Of a stretch of DNA of 7,767 nt, positions 6,597 through 7,767 are shown piece by piece. Position numbers and translations under genes: made by a program. How positions within the stretch are numbered: position 1 is the stretch's first letter; each line of letters opens with the position of its first letter. The stretch comes from Desulfobacterales bacterium (GTDB lineage Bacteria > Desulfobacterota > DSM-4660 > Desulfatiglandales > JALVZP01): the NCBI GenBank assembly GCA_027037575.1, contig JALVZP010000223.1, forward strand, positions 1-7,767, given 5' to 3'. The notes beneath the pieces were generated by a model. That model saw nothing but the letters and a program-made list of their open reading frames with translations. It was not told where the DNA came from and ran no database searches.

Positions 6597-7767
6597 TGAG
6601 TCTACTAAATCTAAATATAATTGGAAATTTGATGAACCTTTTAGTAAGGCCTAACAGGGGGATCTCACAAGGGGAATTTGATTCTTTGGTTTTGCAAATT
6701 ATAGAAAAGCTTGGAAAAGAAAATATAAATGATAAAAATTTAGCAAAAATTATAAAAACAGAAAAATTTATTTTGGTTAATGAACCAGAGAAGGATGAAG
6801 ATAAGAGCTCAAAAAAAGAAGTAGAAGTACTTGAAGTAAGGGTAAAAGATAAAAAAGGGGTGGAATCAGGGAAAGGACAGTTTATGGAGATGAACATCAA
6901 CCACCAGAGTAAAGAGACTGATGTGCAGATAGAAAATAGGCTTAATTTAGGAAAAGAAGCATTAAAAACCTGTGAATCAGAGAATAGGAAGAAGAAAATA
7001 GGACAGACCTATGAGGTAAATGCAGAGATAATTCAGCCATGGCTAAATTATCAAGATGAAGATATACCCTTAATCTTAGATAATAGATTTGTACCAAAAT
7101 TAGAGCATACTAAAGATCAGGAAGAGGATACCAGGATTACTAAAGTCAGTAAGCTAAAAGAGGATGAAGGAAAAGGATCAAAACAAGTAGTTCAAGTAAG
7201 GGTAAAAGATAAAAAAGGGGTGGAATCAGGGAAAGGACAGTTTATAGAGATGAACATCAACCACCAGAGTAAAGAGACTGATGTGCAGATAGAAAATAGG
7301 CTTAATTTAGGAGATGAAATGATAAATCCCCTTAAATTAAAGAATTCAAAAAAGAAAGTAAAACAGCCAATCCTGAATAACGCATTTGTGATGAGTTTAG
7401 ATCCTGATAAGGAGCAGGAAGAGAGTAATAAGATCTTTACTGAGATGTTTAATTTACTATTAGGCGCAGGAAAAATTGAAGAGGTTAATACAGTTAGCAA
7501 ACTAAAGAAGACTGAAAAGAAAGGATCAAAACAAGAAGCAAAAGTGAGTTTAATAAAGATGAATCACAGAAAGATAGTAAAGGAGAATCAATCCTTGGAA
7601 ATAAAAGGGAAGAAAGGAGTGAGATCTAAAAAAGAGCAGTTTGCAGAGATGAACCTCAAAAAGCAGGAAAAAGAAGGGGCTGATTTAAAAATGGATGAAA
7701 AGCTCCATTCAGATAATGCGGGATTACGAATAAAAGCAAATAATTTAAAAATAAGCAGATATGATAC
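6596..7767 (+). CDS. Repeat-containing Lys/Glu-rich protein of the flagellar operon (possibly N-terminal part of a FliK-like protein), 3' end missing
   Basis: An uninterrupted frame of 390 codons begins at the ATG overlapping the flgC stop and is still open at the right edge. The start MSLLNLNIIGNLMNLLVRPN is followed by a short helical-looking part (to about 60). The rest is highly charged and rich in Lys, Glu, Asn and Gln. Three copies of a 36-39-residue unit are visible at about 81-119, 201-239 and 335-370, with core KKGVxSxKxQFxEMN. The first two differ at a single residue (M97/I217) over the 39. Weaker similarity extends outwards, including VSKLK...KGSKQ at 184-197 and 300-312. No signal peptide or membrane segment is seen. 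The ribosome site is weak (GGAG at 6581-6584), which fits coupled re-initiation. The low-complexity repeats, lack of known domain and place in a rod-gene operon suggest an export substrate such as the variable N-terminal part of FliK. The diagnostic FliK C-terminal domain would lie outside the window, so this is unproven. Confidence 0.75.
   Translation, partial: MSLLNLNIIGNLMNLLVRPNRGISQGEFDSLVLQIIEKLGKENINDKNLAKIIKTEKFILVNEPEKDEDKSSKKEVEVLEVRVKDKKGVESGKGQFMEMNINHQSKETDVQIENRLNLGKEALKTCESENRKKKIGQTYEVNAEIIQPWLNYQDEDIPLILDNRFVPKLEHTKDQEEDTRITKVSKLKEDEGKGSKQVVQVRVKDKKGVESGKGQFIEMNINHQSKETDVQIENRLNLGDEMINPLKLKNSKKKVKQPILNNAFVMSLDPDKEQEESNKIFTEMFNLLLGAGKIEEVNTVSKLKKTEKKGSKQEAKVSLIKMNHRKIVKENQSLEIKGKKGVRSKKEQFAEMNLKKQEKEGADLKMDEKLHSDNAGLRIKANNLKISRYD
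6834..6952 (+). repeat. 119-bp direct repeat, copy 1 (inside the last ORF)
   Basis: This 119-nt block matches 7194-7312 at all positions but one (G at 6888, A at 7248). The offset is exactly 360 nt, or 120 codons, so the reading frame is kept. Synonymous positions are identical too, pointing to a recent duplication or gene conversion rather than protein-level constraint. Confidence 0.97.
7194..7312 (+). repeat. 119-bp direct repeat, copy 2
   Basis: Second copy of the block at 6834-6952, 118 of 119 identical, separated from it by 241 nt of clearly more divergent coding sequence. The single difference changes Met to Ile. Confidence 0.97.
7598..7705 (+). repeat. diverged third copy of the repeat unit
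   Basis: The encoded residues 335-370 (KKGVRSKKEQFAEMN followed by LKKQEKE) align with the two near-identical units; 14 of the first 22 residues from KKGV are the same as in unit 1. At DNA level the copy is much diverged. The distance from unit 2 is 399 nt (133 codons), and a 16-nt identical block, AAAGGATCAAAACAAG, at 7172-7187 and 7520-7535 precedes units 2 and 3. Confidence 0.75.

Noticed and set aside
6589..7500. Minus-strand open frames opposite the repeat ORF, sharing the segment MFISINCPFPDSTPFLSFTLT
   Set aside because: The shared segment is only the antisense image of the 119-bp repeat; Ser/Phe-rich content is what the complement of Lys/Glu-rich coding sequence gives.
1..7767. CRISPR array, insertion sequence, tRNA, rRNA, toxin-antitoxin or defence system
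   Set aside because: No short regularly spaced repeats, terminal inverted repeats, transposase, tRNA-like cloverleaf or defence domain was seen; the only repeats are the coding ones at the right end.

Overview
The window is a piece of a bacterial chromosome: the start of a large flagellar operon on the + strand, and two unrelated housekeeping or accessory genes on the - strand to its left. The DNA is AT-rich and the coding strand is purine-rich, with heavy use of AGA/AGG, ATA and GGA codons. All genes share this style, so I see no sign of recent transfer. A bacterium with a sigma-54 flagellar promoter and an flhA-flhF-flhG-fliA-flgB-flgC gene order is indicated. I cannot assign a phylum; a deep-branching or uncultivated anaerobic or thermophilic lineage would fit, but that is a guess.

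Left part (1-835, - strand). A pRiA4b ORF-3-like gene (805 to 219) is broken near its conserved CPPEDCGG...WGY motif by a single-base frameshift; the rest of the family domain is intact in the next frame. Downstream of it, with its own likely sigma-70 promoter, is the 5' part of a Trm112/YcaR-type zinc-ribbon protein that runs off the left edge of the window.

Divergent control region (836-1055). It holds a sigma-70-like promoter and an overlapping 20-bp palindrome facing left. Facing right it holds a near-consensus -24/-12 (sigma-54) promoter just upstream of flhA, with two imperfect 17-bp direct repeats 19 bp apart about 65-100 bp upstream of the predicted start site. The repeats look like an enhancer for a sigma-54 activator.

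Flagellar operon (1056-7767, + strand). flhA (export gate), flhF and flhG (flagellar placement and number), fliA (sigma-28), flgB and flgC (proximal rod) are packed with overlaps of 35, 41, 14 and 8 nt, a 5-nt gap, and finally a TAATG stop/start overlap into a last ORF. That ORF (6596 to the right edge, 390 codons and still open) is Lys/Glu-rich, has no recognisable domain, and carries three copies of a repeat; two of them are near-identical at DNA level (118 of 119 nt, exactly 360 nt apart). It sits where fliE is often found, and an N-terminal part of a FliK-like hook-length protein is one possibility.

How they work together: FlhA forms part of the export gate, FlgB/FlgC are early export substrates forming the rod, FliA turns on late genes, and FlhF/FlhG set where and how many flagella are built. 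The less ordinary observations are (a) an FlhF whose SRP-GTPase motifs are partly lost, paired with an FlhG whose N-terminal FlhF-activating motif is also degraded, and (b) the repeat-bearing ORF at the right end. I found no RNA genes, CRISPR arrays, mobile elements or convincing terminators.
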